DNA of 64,000 bases, from positions 124,001-188,000 of the forward strand of contig NZ_JABRWO010000010.1 in the NCBI RefSeq assembly GCF_013618625.1. Reading direction: 5' to 3'. Shown piece after piece: positions 1 through 9,389 of the stretch. Position 1 is the stretch's first letter. Each line of letters opens with the position of its first letter. The notes under the pieces were generated by a model. That model worked only from the letters and a program-made list of their open reading frames with translations. It was not told where the DNA came from and did no database searches. The position numbers were made by a program, and so were the translations under genes. Origin of the DNA: Bremerella alba (GTDB lineage Bacteria; Planctomycetota; Planctomycetia; Pirellulales; Pirellulaceae).

Positions 1-3
1 AAT

Positions 4-3000
4 ATGAATAGCGGAATTCTTCGCACGACTTGGATCGCAGCACTGGTGATGTGCGGCACGCTCATTGCTTTCAATAGCGGACGCGCGGATGATGCCTTTC
101 CCGACGATATTTGGCGTGAGATCCCCGTCTATCATCACGGCCGTGTCAAGCCGATGGATGGTTATGCTCGGCAGGTCGTGCAGAAGATCACCGAGTTCAA
201 CAAGTCGAAGCCCAAGTTCAATCTGACCGACTATTACACCGAAGAGGAACTCCAGAAGCCTGAGCTCAAGGGCGCTCTTGAGGTCTTTCCTGACGGCGAA
301 CTGCGTAAATTTACGCCCAGCGAATTGATCTACGAATGGACTGCTCGGCCTGAAAAATGGGAACGCGTTCCGTTTATCTACCTTGGCCGAGAAGACGTGC
401 GTGCAGAGCTGGGTTTTCCGATCAACAGCGACAACAGCATCAAGCTAAACTTTGTCTCACCGCACGACATTGCTACGTCTGAAAAGCTGCGTGAGTACTT
501 GAAAGGGATGGAGAAACGCCGCAAGGAGCAAGCTGCCAGTGGTGAACTGGAAGAAACGGCTATGGACGCGCATATCTGGCGAGAACTACTGTTCCGCTAT
601 GCCGTCTTTCGCGAGGTGTCGCTAGACCCGCGCAAGGAGGTTGTCTCGACCAATCCGCTTCCCTCCCCAGGCGAACGTGATCGGTTTATCGGTCAGGTAT
701 ACGCAGCCGGGAAAATACTTTTTGGTGATCCGAACTCCGGCGAAGAACGCACCCTGAATAGCCAGCTGCAAACGCTTCAGCAGTTCGGTGGCGAGCATCC
801 ATTGAGCATCGCATCGAAGCAATTAATCGATTCTTATCGTGACCTGCACGAATTATCTTCGGCGGCCTATATGGATCCGATGTCGGTGCTTAATACGCCC
901 GCCGATGAGCCGATCAAGCCCGAATTTGCTCCGACCACGCAAGAGACCGAGCCGCTGATTCAAGAGTTTCAGGCTGCAGCCCATGCACTGGGAAACATCC
1001 TGGAAGAGCAGCGAGACAACGTCAACGACAGCACCACGCTCACCGACGATGAGTACAACAACATCAAACCGATGTTCCAATCGATGCTGGTACGCGTTCG
1101 TCAATTAGAGCACAACGCCATGGAAATCCACTTGGCATTGTACGAGAACGCCAACGCAGGTGCGTTAACGGCATCGACGTCGATGGATCGCGGCGGCAAT
1201 CACCTGCAGATTGTTCCTTCGCTCAATCCGTATGCTTTAAGCAAGTCTCGCGACCCGAGCGACCTTTCTCAGCCGTGGCTGGGAATGACGACGGTCCTGT
1301 ATGGTTCCGACGCCGTGCTGGCCCAGTACGACATGGGGCTGATCAACGCCGTGCGTGCCAACTGGAGTACTGCCAAAGAAGCCTACGAGAGTGGTGGCGA
1401 CGTCCGCCCAGCGATGCAAAAACTGGCCGATAGCCTGCAGCGACTGGGAGACCAAGACACCCAACAGCGTGTTGCCGTAATTGAAGAGACCATCGGTAGC
1501 ACCGAGAAAGATTCCGGCATCCTGGCCTATACCGCTTACCCGGCGGTTAATAGTTACCGGATTGCGACAGAGGTCCGCTACAACACGCTAGACCCGTTCA
1601 TGTATGCATGGATTTTCACGTTCATTGCGACCATCGGATTCGCGTTGGCCTTTGCTGTGATGCGGAAACCGATGTTCTGGATGGGGGTCGGGTTTTTGGT
1701 GTTTGGTTTGATCTGGTCGACCTACGGCTTCTACATGCGTGTTATCGTGACCGGCTGGGCACCGGTGACCAATATGTACGAAACGGTGATCTTCGTTCCG
1801 TGGGTCGTTTGTAGCCTGGGGCTGATGTTTCTGCTTCTTCCCTTGGTTGATCGCGGACGTTTGGCTGCATGGCGTGCGACAGCCGCCCCTTTTACTTGGG
1901 AACAGTCGCAGTTGGAATCTGGCCAACGAGAAATGTTCTCGACCGGCGTGTGGAGTGTTTTCAACTGGGTTTCGCTCGCGATTCGAGTTCCGCTGATGCT
2001 CGGTATGATTCACTTCATGACGATGCGTCCGGTGTACGATGGGAACCGCCCAATCATCAATCTGACCGACTTCGGCGAGCAGATGGCAGCTCACGGTATT
2101 ATCTATGCGGCAATCTTTTTGCTCGTCAAGTTGTTAGTGCTCGGGCTGAGCGTCTGGTATATCCCCCGGTTATTGCTTGCCGCTATCGGATTGCCCATCT
2201 TCTGCGGGTATGACTGGTCGATCGATGGCCAGCTTCAGGATAAGTTCCAGAAGACATACCACCGTAACTACTATGGGCTGGCGGCATCGGCTTGTGGAAC
2301 GTTTCTGTTGTGCGTGGCTTCGATCGCTCCGATTGTGGATACCGGTTCATCGCGCGTGTTGAATACCGAATTCTCGCCACTGCAGCCGGTATTGCGGTCC
2401 AACGTCTGGCTGACCATTCACGTGCTCACGATCGTGGCCAGTTATGGGGCAGGCATCTTGGCGTGGGGACTGGGTTGGCTCGCGCTAGGTTATTACATGT
2501 TTGGTCGGTATCGTGCTCCTGTAGTGGCCAGCCCGCTGAACGAAGGGCTCGCTCCGGCTCATGGGCACAGCCCACAAATGAGCTACCGTCCGCCTGAGGA
2601 ATGCTTCACGCTTGGTCAGCAGTGTTATCGAGCCATCCAAGTCGCTGTGCTTCTGTTGGCAAGTGGAACCATCCTGGGCGGTATCTGGGCAGATGTTTCC
2701 TGGGGCCGTTTTTGGGGCTGGGATCCGAAAGAAGTCTGGGCCTTGGTGACGCTCTTGATTTACGTGGCGATCTTGCATGCTCGCTTCGCCGGCTGGTTCA
2801 ATAATTTTGGCATGGTCGTAGGGACGATCATCGGCTTCTCAGCGATCGTCGGCAGTTGGTACGGTGTGAACTTCCTGCTGCCGCTATTTAAAGGGGGCGA
2901 TGCGGTCGGCCTGCACTCCTACGGAAGCGGTGGCAAAGGAAGTGAAATCATGGTCATGGGTTTCGTTGCCGCCAACTGGATTGCGCTGGGCTTCGTGGCC

Positions 3001-3123
3001 CTGAGGTTCCAGATCTCGAAGCTTTCCGTCGTGGACGAAAACGAGGTGGAAGAAGTCGTGATCAAAGATGACCTGCCAGAGGACAGAGACGAATCAGAAG
3101 AAGATTTCACGGATACGAAGTAG
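4..3123 (+). CDS. ccsA: CcsA-type cytochrome c assembly protein with large N-terminal domain
   Basis: Integral membrane protein for haem delivery and ligation to apocytochromes c (System II). Residues 1-28 look like a signal peptide or anchor. Residues about 30-525 form a soluble, probably periplasmic region that opens with IPVYHHGRVKPMD, a pattern also seen in fused CcsB/CcsA (NrfI-like) proteins. From about residue 530 there are several membrane segments, and around residue 900 the tryptophan-rich haem-binding WWD motif WGRFWGWDPKEVW. The C-terminus is an acidic tail. At 1039 residues it is far longer than a stand-alone CcsA of about 320. The start lies at the window edge, so a longer N-terminus or a preceding ResB gene cannot be judged. 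Family assignment is firm; the function of the N-terminal region is inferred. Confidence 0.88.
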   Translation: MNSGILRTTWIAALVMCGTLIAFNSGRADDAFPDDIWREIPVYHHGRVKPMDGYARQVVQKITEFNKSKPKFNLTDYYTEEELQKPELKGALEVFPDGELRKFTPSELIYEWTARPEKWERVPFIYLGREDVRAELGFPINSDNSIKLNFVSPHDIATSEKLREYLKGMEKRRKEQAASGELEETAMDAHIWRELLFRYAVFREVSLDPRKEVVSTNPLPSPGERDRFIGQVYAAGKILFGDPNSGEERTLNSQLQTLQQFGGEHPLSIASKQLIDSYRDLHELSSAAYMDPMSVLNTPADEPIKPEFAPTTQETEPLIQEFQAAAHALGNILEEQRDNVNDSTTLTDDEYNNIKPMFQSMLVRVRQLEHNAMEIHLALYENANAGALTASTSMDRGGNHLQIVPSLNPYALSKSRDPSDLSQPWLGMTTVLYGSDAVLAQYDMGLINAVRANWSTAKEAYESGGDVRPAMQKLADSLQRLGDQDTQQRVAVIEETIGSTEKDSGILAYTAYPAVNSYRIATEVRYNTLDPFMYAWIFTFIATIGFALAFAVMRKPMFWMGVGFLVFGLIWSTYGFYMRVIVTGWAPVTNMYETVIFVPWVVCSLGLMFLLLPLVDRGRLAAWRATAAPFTWEQSQLESGQREMFSTGVWSVFNWVSLAIRVPLMLGMIHFMTMRPVYDGNRPIINLTDFGEQMAAHGIIYAAIFLLVKLLVLGLSVWYIPRLLLAAIGLPIFCGYDWSIDGQLQDKFQKTYHRNYYGLAASACGTFLLCVASIAPIVDTGSSRVLNTEFSPLQPVLRSNVWLTIHVLTIVASYGAGILAWGLGWLALGYYMFGRYRAPVVASPLNEGLAPAHGHSPQMSYRPPEECFTLGQQCYRAIQVAVLLLASGTILGGIWADVSWGRFWGWDPKEVWALVTLLIYVAILHARFAGWFNNFGMVVGTIIGFSAIVGSWYGVNFLLPLFKGGDAVGLHSYGSGGKGSEIMVMGFVAANWIALGFVALRFQISKLSVVDENEVEEVVIKDDLPEDRDESEEDFTDTK

Positions 3124-3180
3124 CACGTTCTCAATGCAAACGAAGGGTGCGAGTAGTAAAAATCGTCGCCCTTTAAAGTG

Positions 3181-4407
3181 TCAACGCTGCATTGAACCAC
3201 TCAGCCGTTCCGCGATCATTGGCGCAGTCAACCACCGCGCCCAATCCACCGAAGGCTGCGAGGCCGGCACGGTCGACGAGTTATTGTCGAAGAAGACGCT
3301 CACTAGGTTGGTGGCCGGAAGAATGCTTACCGGGCTCTCGTAGACTAAGGGGTGCTCTAGGCCGGCCAGCATCGTTCCACTTGGCATGTTGTCGCACAAA
3401 CCGGTTAAGGTCATCCGCCCATGATCAAAGCGGAAGCCGATGGCCATCTCATGATAGGCAGTCAAGTCTTGGTTTCGATTCGGGGGAATGACTTGCACGT
3501 TCAGATGCTGGGCGGCTCGATCGAGAATATGTCGTGACAGCTGCCCGTTGCGCGAGAAGATGCCACCGAATGCTTCCTGAAAGCTATCGTCGCGGACGAC
3601 AAGTTGTTTGACATGAAGTTCTGCCTCGCCAGCCCCGTGCTGGTAGTTCGTAGCCAGGGCCGACTGCAAATCGATTTGGCGAAACACGCCAGCCATTTCC
3701 AGGTTGGTTGAAGCGTGGTTCAGATCAAAGGTGACCTGCCCCATGAAGGTCGCATCGACGCCCAGCCCAGCCAGTTGCGGTAACGCAGCACGCAAGTTAT
3801 GCGTGGGAATCGGCTGCTCGGTCGTGGCGAGTTGAACCTGCCAGTGCTGCGGATTCGAGGTGTCGACATTAGTCAGAAGAGGAGGTGGGCTCAGCGAGTC
3901 GCCGACCAGCAAAGAACTGGTAAGTGCCGGTTGCAGATCGGGATCATGTTTCACTTCCAGTTTCTGGAGCGAAGGAAGAACCTCGTCACGAAAACGAACG
4001 TGAGCCACGTTCAATTGAAGACGCTTGCCATCGGTTCGCTTTAAGAGCACGCCTTCCTGCAAGGTTTCCCACAAGCGATGTCGTGAAGCCCAATCGACCT
4101 CTACTTCGTCGGCAGAGAGCTGCCAAGTGCTGTTGACCAGTTCCGCTTTGAGTGCCGGAAAGACCACCGCATCGCTGCCGGCCCGTTCCAGACGCACGTC
4201 CTCGAAGACCCACTTGGTCGGCTTGGGGTTATAGTACTTCGAGATATGGCACTTCAGGCCGATCGTTTCTGACAGTTGGTCTTCTACCGCAGCGATTGAC
4301 CAGGATGACTGCCGGTAAGTAATCCACGAGAAGGTGCAGATCGTCGGTACGACGCATCCCAGCAGGAATGCGACCCGACAAAGCAGGCGTCTCGTAGATT
4401 CATGCAT
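3181..4407 (-). CDS. AsmA-like membrane-anchored protein, function unknown
   Basis: About 408 residues. One N-terminal membrane segment follows the basic stretch ESTRRLLCR, and the rest is a long beta-rich region without cysteine motifs or catalytic signatures. The part just after the anchor (an amphipathic VEDQLSETIG segment, then VFEDVRLERAG) resembles the start of AsmA/TamB-type envelope proteins, but I see no decisive motif, so this is only a fold-level guess. I prefer the ATG at 4407 because AAGG lies nine bases upstream; an ATG at 4416 would sit directly on that site. It starts 46 bases after the aroC stop on the same strand and is probably co-transcribed with it. Confidence 0.7.
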   Translation of the reverse strand: MHESTRRLLCRVAFLLGCVVPTICTFSWITYRQSSWSIAAVEDQLSETIGLKCHISKYYNPKPTKWVFEDVRLERAGSDAVVFPALKAELVNSTWQLSADEVEVDWASRHRLWETLQEGVLLKRTDGKRLQLNVAHVRFRDEVLPSLQKLEVKHDPDLQPALTSSLLVGDSLSPPPLLTNVDTSNPQHWQVQLATTEQPIPTHNLRAALPQLAGLGVDATFMGQVTFDLNHASTNLEMAGVFRQIDLQSALATNYQHGAGEAELHVKQLVVRDDSFQEAFGGIFSRNGQLSRHILDRAAQHLNVQVIPPNRNQDLTAYHEMAIGFRFDHGRMTLTGLCDNMPSGTMLAGLEHPLVYESPVSILPATNLVSVFFDNNSSTVPASQPSVDWARWLTAPMIAERLSGSMQR

Positions 4408-4452
4408 GCCGAACATCCTTGCTTGGCGTGCCTGGTAAGGGTTGGCCGCGGA

Positions 4453-5598
4453 CTAACGCTTCCGAGCCATGTCCATGAACAGTTGGTAGCGGGCCTTCAT
4501 TTCCTCGAGGCTATCGCCACCAAATTTGTCGACTAAGGCTGCGGCGATCTCAAACGCCACAACACTTTCGACAATCACACTCGCCGCCGAAACGGCACAG
4601 ACATCGCTTCGTTCGTAGGAAGCCGCGTCCGTTTCTTTTGTTTCCAGATTGACCGATTCCAGTGGCTTACGAAGTGTACTAATCGGCTTCTTCGCAGCAC
4701 GCACAACAATCGTCTGGCCGTTGGTCATCCCAGCTTCCAGCCCACCGGCGTTGTTGGTTGGCCGGGTATAGCCGAGGTTGGTCGATTCCTGTTCCATCGG
4801 ATCGTAGTGGATTGGGTCGTGAACCTGAGACCCAGGCTTGCGAGCGGCCTCAAAGCCCATGCCGATCTCAACCCCTTTGATCGCTTGCACGGCCATCACG
4901 GCTTGGGCCAGCTTGCCGTCGAGTTTGCGGTCCCACTGAGCGTGCGTGCCCAGCCCGAAGGGAGCACCAACGACGCGTACTTCCACAATCCCGCCCAGCG
5001 TATCGCCTGATTTGCCGGTCTTGTCGATCAGTTCTTTGAACTGAGGATCTTGTGCTGGGTTAAGCGAGTAGATGATGCTTTCATCTCGCTTGGCGATCAT
5101 CGTGTCGACATCGTCTACGTTGTCGGGACGATCGATAGCAACGCCCCCGAGTTCGTCAACGAAGCCGTAAACCTGAATCCCGAATTCGGCCAGAAGTTGT
5201 TTGGCCAAAGCGCCAGCAGCGACGCGAACGGCAGTCTCCCGAGCGCTGGCTCGTTCAAGGATGGCTCGGATGGGCCCCAGGAACTTGATCGCGCCGGTCA
5301 GGTCGCCATGACCAGGCCGGGGCCGTGGAAGATCTTCCAGGCGTTCCAACTTATAGTCGCGATTGATCACTTGCAGCGCGACCGGGCTTCCTAGCGTGAG
5401 ACCTTTCCAGATGCCGGTCATCACTTCGACCTTATCGGTCTCGATCCGCTGTCGTCCGCCACGGCCATACCCTCCCTGGCGACGAGCAAGCTCGCGATTG
5501 ATAGGTTCTTCGTCGATTGCCAGTCCGGCCGGGAAGCCGTCGATCATGGCAAGAAGGGTTTTACCGTGGGATTCGCCCGCTGTCCAATAACGCAACAT
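4453..5598 (-). CDS. aroC: Chorismate synthase
   Basis: Converts 5-enolpyruvylshikimate 3-phosphate to chorismate, the last step of the shared aromatic pathway; the enzyme needs reduced FMN. The 381-residue protein is a normal full-length AroC. Near the N-terminus it has GESHGKTLLAMIDGFPAG, followed by the arginine-rich FMN/substrate loop RRQGGYGRGGRQRIE, DLTGAIKFLGPIRAILERAS, and the C-terminal RSDVCAVSAASVIVESVVA signature. It is the first gene of an apparent two-gene unit with the AsmA-like gene downstream. No other shikimate gene is nearby, which is usual in planctomycetes. Confidence 0.97.
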   Translation of the reverse strand: MLRYWTAGESHGKTLLAMIDGFPAGLAIDEEPINRELARRQGGYGRGGRQRIETDKVEVMTGIWKGLTLGSPVALQVINRDYKLERLEDLPRPRPGHGDLTGAIKFLGPIRAILERASARETAVRVAAGALAKQLLAEFGIQVYGFVDELGGVAIDRPDNVDDVDTMIAKRDESIIYSLNPAQDPQFKELIDKTGKSGDTLGGIVEVRVVGAPFGLGTHAQWDRKLDGKLAQAVMAVQAIKGVEIGMGFEAARKPGSQVHDPIHYDPMEQESTNLGYTRPTNNAGGLEAGMTNGQTIVVRAAKKPISTLRKPLESVNLETKETDAASYERSDVCAVSAASVIVESVVAFEIAAALVDKFGGDSLEEMKARYQLFMDMARKR

Positions 5599-5784
5599 TA
5601 TGCAAAATAAAGACTTTGGTCCTGAGTCAGTGCCCGGCGGTCGCTTCGATTCGATCGCCGTTGTTCGGGTAAACCTACCCAGGTACCGAGGTTAAGTGTA
5701 AACCGATCTTCGATTCTAACCGTAACCCCGATCGGCAGATAGATCGGTTAGGCAAAAGCTCCTAGCCGCTACCTACCCCCCACC

Positions 5785-6852
5785 TTGGAACCGAAAAGCG
5801 AGACGTTCGTGCAATCACTACTAAGGCGACATTGGTTTCTCGCAGGCCTGCTAGCGGTGGTGGCCATTGGATTTGCCTTGTCTGAGCAGCTTCGGCAACT
5901 TCCCGATCTGCATGTCCTTCGCAATGGGATCGTGGTGACGGTATTATTCCTGATGGCTTTTCCGCTCGCCTTCGGTGACCTGCAAAGTGCTATCCGTCGT
6001 CCTGCCGCTGCCGCTCTGGCAACATTGATAAACACCGGCGTCTTGCCCGTGTTTGCCTGGGCGGCCTCGCTGCTTTCTTCAGGGGACTTTGCCATTGGAA
6101 TCAATCTGATGGCGGCCATTCCTTGTACCTTGGCCTCGGCTGCCGTATGGACGCGAAGGGCAGGGGGGAGCGACTCGATTGCGTTGATCGTCACGATCGT
6201 GACTAATTCGCTTTGCTTTCTCATCACCCCATTCTGGCTGCTCTGGACAACTGGAAGTCAAATTACCATCACTATCTGGGCAAGTCCCGACGGCAAAGGG
6301 CTTTCGTTGGCCGATATGATGACGAAACTGTTCGTTCTGATTGTCTTGCCGATGGCACTGGGCCAGCTTGCTCGCTTAATTCCCAACGCAGGCAACTGGG
6401 CAACGCGGAACAAGTTTCAATTAGGGATCGTGGCCCAGATGGGTGTCCTGTGTATGGTCCTGCTGGGCTGTATCAGTTGCGGCCTCAAGCTGCGTAGCCT
6501 GCCCACCGATCAGATGCCGACGTTATTATCTTTCGCGGTTATGATTGGACTGGTGCTGACCGTTCATATGTCGGCGTTATTGCTGGGAGTTGGTATTTCG
6601 AGGCAGCTTCACTTTCCGCGCAGCGAAGAGATCGCGATCGCATTCGCCGGCAGCCAAAAAACTCTGATGATCGGCCTAGCCATCGCCACTGAGTTTTATA
6701 CCGCGAATCCCTTAGCAATCCTGCCCATGGTCGCCTACCATGTCGGGCAGCTATTCTTAGACACGGCAGTCGCCGACCGATACATGGCCGCCGAATTTAA
6801 GAAGGCTCATTCAGAAGAGCCACCGATCGAAGGGGACCAACCGGCTGGTTGA
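5785..6852 (+). CDS. Bile acid:sodium symporter (BASS/SBF-like) family transporter
   Basis: About 350 residues with roughly ten hydrophobic membrane segments and a short polar C-terminal tail. The pattern AIPCTLASAAVWTRR followed by a polar-interrupted helix (VTIVTNSLCFLITPFW) matches the BASS/SBF-like carriers, which move organic anions or related solutes with sodium. The substrate cannot be told from sequence. No ATG fits: the frame opens with TTG at 5785, and GTG at 5809 is an alternative start that would still keep the first membrane helix. Neither has a strong ribosome site. It stands alone and is divergent from aroC. Confidence 0.8.
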   Translation: MEPKSETFVQSLLRRHWFLAGLLAVVAIGFALSEQLRQLPDLHVLRNGIVVTVLFLMAFPLAFGDLQSAIRRPAAAALATLINTGVLPVFAWAASLLSSGDFAIGINLMAAIPCTLASAAVWTRRAGGSDSIALIVTIVTNSLCFLITPFWLLWTTGSQITITIWASPDGKGLSLADMMTKLFVLIVLPMALGQLARLIPNAGNWATRNKFQLGIVAQMGVLCMVLLGCISCGLKLRSLPTDQMPTLLSFAVMIGLVLTVHMSALLLGVGISRQLHFPRSEEIAIAFAGSQKTLMIGLAIATEFYTANPLAILPMVAYHVGQLFLDTAVADRYMAAEFKKAHSEEPPIEGDQPAG

Positions 6853-7034
6853 ACCTTAATGACAAGCTCGTGTCTAAACCGCAATCGCTTTCCGTTGCCC
6901 AAAATTTTGCTGAGCGACAGGGCCTAGACACGAACGAAAAACCGTTATAACTTGATTAAGTCTTCAAAGATCGCCCTTGGCTGATGAGAACTACCATCCA
7001 GGGCCGATACTTGACCCAAGACAGTACCCACCAC

Positions 7035-7107
7035 GCCCCCTTCGTCTAGAGGCCCAGGACGTCGGGTTCTCAGCCCGAAAACAGGGGTTCGACTCCCCTA
7101 GGGGGTA
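7035..7107 (+). tRNA. tRNA-Glu (anticodon CTC)
   Basis: A 73-base cloverleaf without encoded CCA. The acceptor stem GCCCCCT pairs with AGGGGGT (first pair G-T), the discriminator is A, the anticodon stem TCGGG/CCCGA encloses loop TTCTCAG, giving anticodon CTC at 7069-7071, and the T arm is CAGGGGTTCGACTCCCCT. The D-arm region (TTCGTCTAGAGGCCCAGGAC) is nearly identical to bacterial tRNA-Glu. Reads GAG codons. Confidence 0.96.
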
Positions 7108-7111
7108 CTTC

Positions 7112-7137
7112 AAGCCGCACTAGTTGCGGCTTTTTTT
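7112..7137 (+). terminator. Rho-independent terminator of tRNA-Glu
   Basis: Seven-base stem AGCCGCA/TGCGGCT with a five-base loop, followed directly by a run of T residues; it lies five bases after the tRNA 3' end. Confidence 0.88.
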
Positions 7138-7220
7138 ATGCGCTGATATTCGTAGCTCTCGGTTCAATCGACAGTTACGTTTTGTTTTGATTCTGTAGCG
7201 ACGCGTCGTGGGTGGATTGA

Positions 7221-8348
7221 TTAATTGATCTGAATGGGCTCGGCCTCCGAAATTAAGGTGTGGCATTCTGACCAGGTTGGTGGTTCGCAGCGTGAGGCCA
7301 GTCTTTGGATGATTGCTTCGGGAACGCTGTGGCTTTGCTTTTTGTTTTGTCGCAGCAGAGCTTTCAGGTTGGGTTCTAGATAGACAATTTCGATTCGTGC
7401 GTCGTAGTCCTTGAATAGGCCTAGCCAGCGTAAACGCGTTTGCCGAATCGTGTTGGTAGCATTGAACGCAAAGGAGGTCCCGCTTCGCAGGAATTCTCGG
7501 CACCTCTCTTGGGCAAGTTGGGCGACTTGGCCTTGGTTGCCGGTGGGATCGACGTTCAATTCATCGCGTAAATCGTCAAGTGACACGATCGGCAGTTCGC
7601 TTCGTTGCCGTGCGAGCCAGGTATCTTTGCCAGCACCAGGGAGGCCACACATCAAGGTAACCTGACATTTGAAATCTTCGTGCGGTAGGTAGTGGAGATT
7701 CGGCTGCGATGCATGAAAGAAAGTGAATCGGGCATGGTCCGAGGCAAACACGTAAGGGCGATCAAAGCATTTGGCTTCTTCGGAAGCGACTTTCCAGAAG
7801 TGAAGGTTTTCTTCCGGACGCGTCATCGAGTCGGTATCGCGGCCGCGTGTGTCGGCCAGAGCGAAAAGGTATAGCAACCTATTGGAAAGTAGCCACGATT
7901 GACGAATGACTTCATGCGAAGGCTCTTGTCGTTCCTAGAGAAAAGCGGGGCGACCGTGGTAACGAACCATCCGGGCGATCTCTTCTCGAGTTGCTAGGTC
8001 ACAATCCAAGTCGCGGAGAATGTTTCGCGCGAGGTGCTCTCCTTTGACGGCATGCTTAGTAGATGTAACGCGGCCGCTAATCGAATGGATTTCGGTCGTG
8101 AGTGGCTTGGCGATGTCGTGAAATAAGGCGGTAAACTTCAGTATGGTCTGCGCATGTGGCGATAAGGTATGCCACTCGTCGAGTGATTTCAGTTCGTTTA
8201 GTACCAGTTTAGTGTGTGTCCAAACGTCGCCTTCGTTATGCCACTGCGCATCTTGATCGCAGCCAGCCATTGCCTGGCACCATGGTTGTGGCTGAGCCCA
8301 AGCGATGAGCTCTTCAATCGATGCCGTTTTGAGTTGCGTCCAGTTCAT
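7221..8348 (-). pseudogene. HD-Pnk RNA/DNA end-healing enzyme, interrupted by in-frame TAG
   Basis: Two halves in the same frame that together match bacterial HD-Pnk enzymes (2',3'-phosphoesterase HD domain plus 5'-OH polynucleotide kinase; Runella slithyformis is the described prototype). The N-terminal half carries ALFHDIAKP and the YHGRP metal-ligand region; the C-terminal half has the P-loop [10 protein letters not shown] and the kinase Asp in [14 protein letters not shown] at 7937-7935 (codon 138 from ATG 8348) separates them; reading through gives [14 protein letters not shown] and then [15 protein letters not shown], which continues the domain linker sensibly. Start 8348 overlaps the ligase stop as ATGA. 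As written it makes a 137-residue HD fragment, possibly plus a kinase fragment from an internal start. Nonsense mutation, readthrough and sequence error are all possible. Confidence 0.85.
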
Positions 8349-9084
8349 GGCCAAATATCTGCGTCGTCGGCTAGTTGATTGGGGACCATCACTTGGTGTT
8401 GCCAGTGCGTGCTTTGCTTGATCTTCTCGACGAATTCTGGGCGTACGAACTTGGCTCGGCCTGTGACCTTACCGTCGGCTTCCGTGCGAAGGTAAATGCC
8501 CTCCATAAGATTGTCGGCCTGGCCGGAGTGTGGATTGTCGAAATGGCTGTCATACTGCGATGGACCGATCAGCCTGGCAAGTTTCTTTCGCGTCACGGAG
8601 CCTTGGTGGATGACAGGTACCGTATGGATACCACTTCCGGCCAAAAGCTTCATGCGTGCGGCCAAGTCAAGAAACACGCCGCTTTGTTTGTCGAAGATAT
8701 CAAACTCGAAAAAGTAGTGCGGCAATCTCCGGTAGGCGACTGAATGCCGCGCATAGGCCCACTCTCCAAAGAGCAGGTGCCGAGAAGTCAATCGTGTTTC
8801 TAGTTCATGCCGTTTAACGGTGTCCATTGCTTGAAAAGGTCGTACTGCGGATGCATCCCTTCCGTGATGAGGTGGCCACGGCACTGCAGAATTAGCTGAC
8901 CATCGTCGGAAAAATGAATTCCGACGTTGGTTCCGTCGATCTTCTCTTCGACGATCAGCGATTGGTCCTGGATGAACGCCAGGGACTCGGCCTCGCCCAT
9001 ATGCTTGTCGTCGTCGGTGCCCTGGGAACCGAAAAGATGGGGCGTACGCGGGTACTTGGTGAAATTTTCGTGGGAGCTGCCCAT
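8345..9084 (-). pseudogene. ATP-dependent RNA ligase (Rnl2-like), frameshifted
   Basis: An RNA ligase that would seal RNA ends healed by the HD-Pnk encoded next to it. From ATG 9084 one frame gives [11 protein letters not shown] and nucleotidyl-transfer motif I EEKIDGTN (Lys48), then LFKQW, and stops within codons. The frame beginning near 8826 then supplies the rest: [13 protein letters not shown], motif IIIa FFEFDIFD, motif IV EGIYLR and motif [12 protein letters not shown], ending at a TGA that overlaps the HD-Pnk start. A single missing base near 8815-8826 explains the break and would restore about 246 residues, a normal size for this family. As it stands, motif I and the later motifs are never on one polypeptide, so the ligase should be inactive unless the frame is recoded. 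Confidence 0.86.
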
Positions 9085-9389
9085 GGATCTGGTTTTCTTG
9101 AATTGGGTCAGGCGATCTTTGACTCGGGAGATAAGTTAAGCAACAACGAATCGGCAATGCTTTCGAACCAATTCTCGGAACGATTGGGACACACGTAAGC
9201 GTGAAGTGGTTCAGGCAAATTGTCCTATGCCCCACGGTGTTGGGTGAAGAAAGGCCAAGGGGCTACGCTTCTCAAAAGAGACGTGACCAATTCGATCAAA
9301 GCTTTCTCGATTAGTTCGGCACAATGGTTGCAGCGTTGAGTGTTTCGAGGTGTCGCGAATTCGCTAGTTATTCAACGAAAAGGGAAGAA

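Noticed and set aside
7035-7107. tRNA-Glu as attachment site of an integrated island
   Set aside because: No second copy of the tRNA 3' end and no integrase gene seen; kept only as a possibility in the clustering finding.
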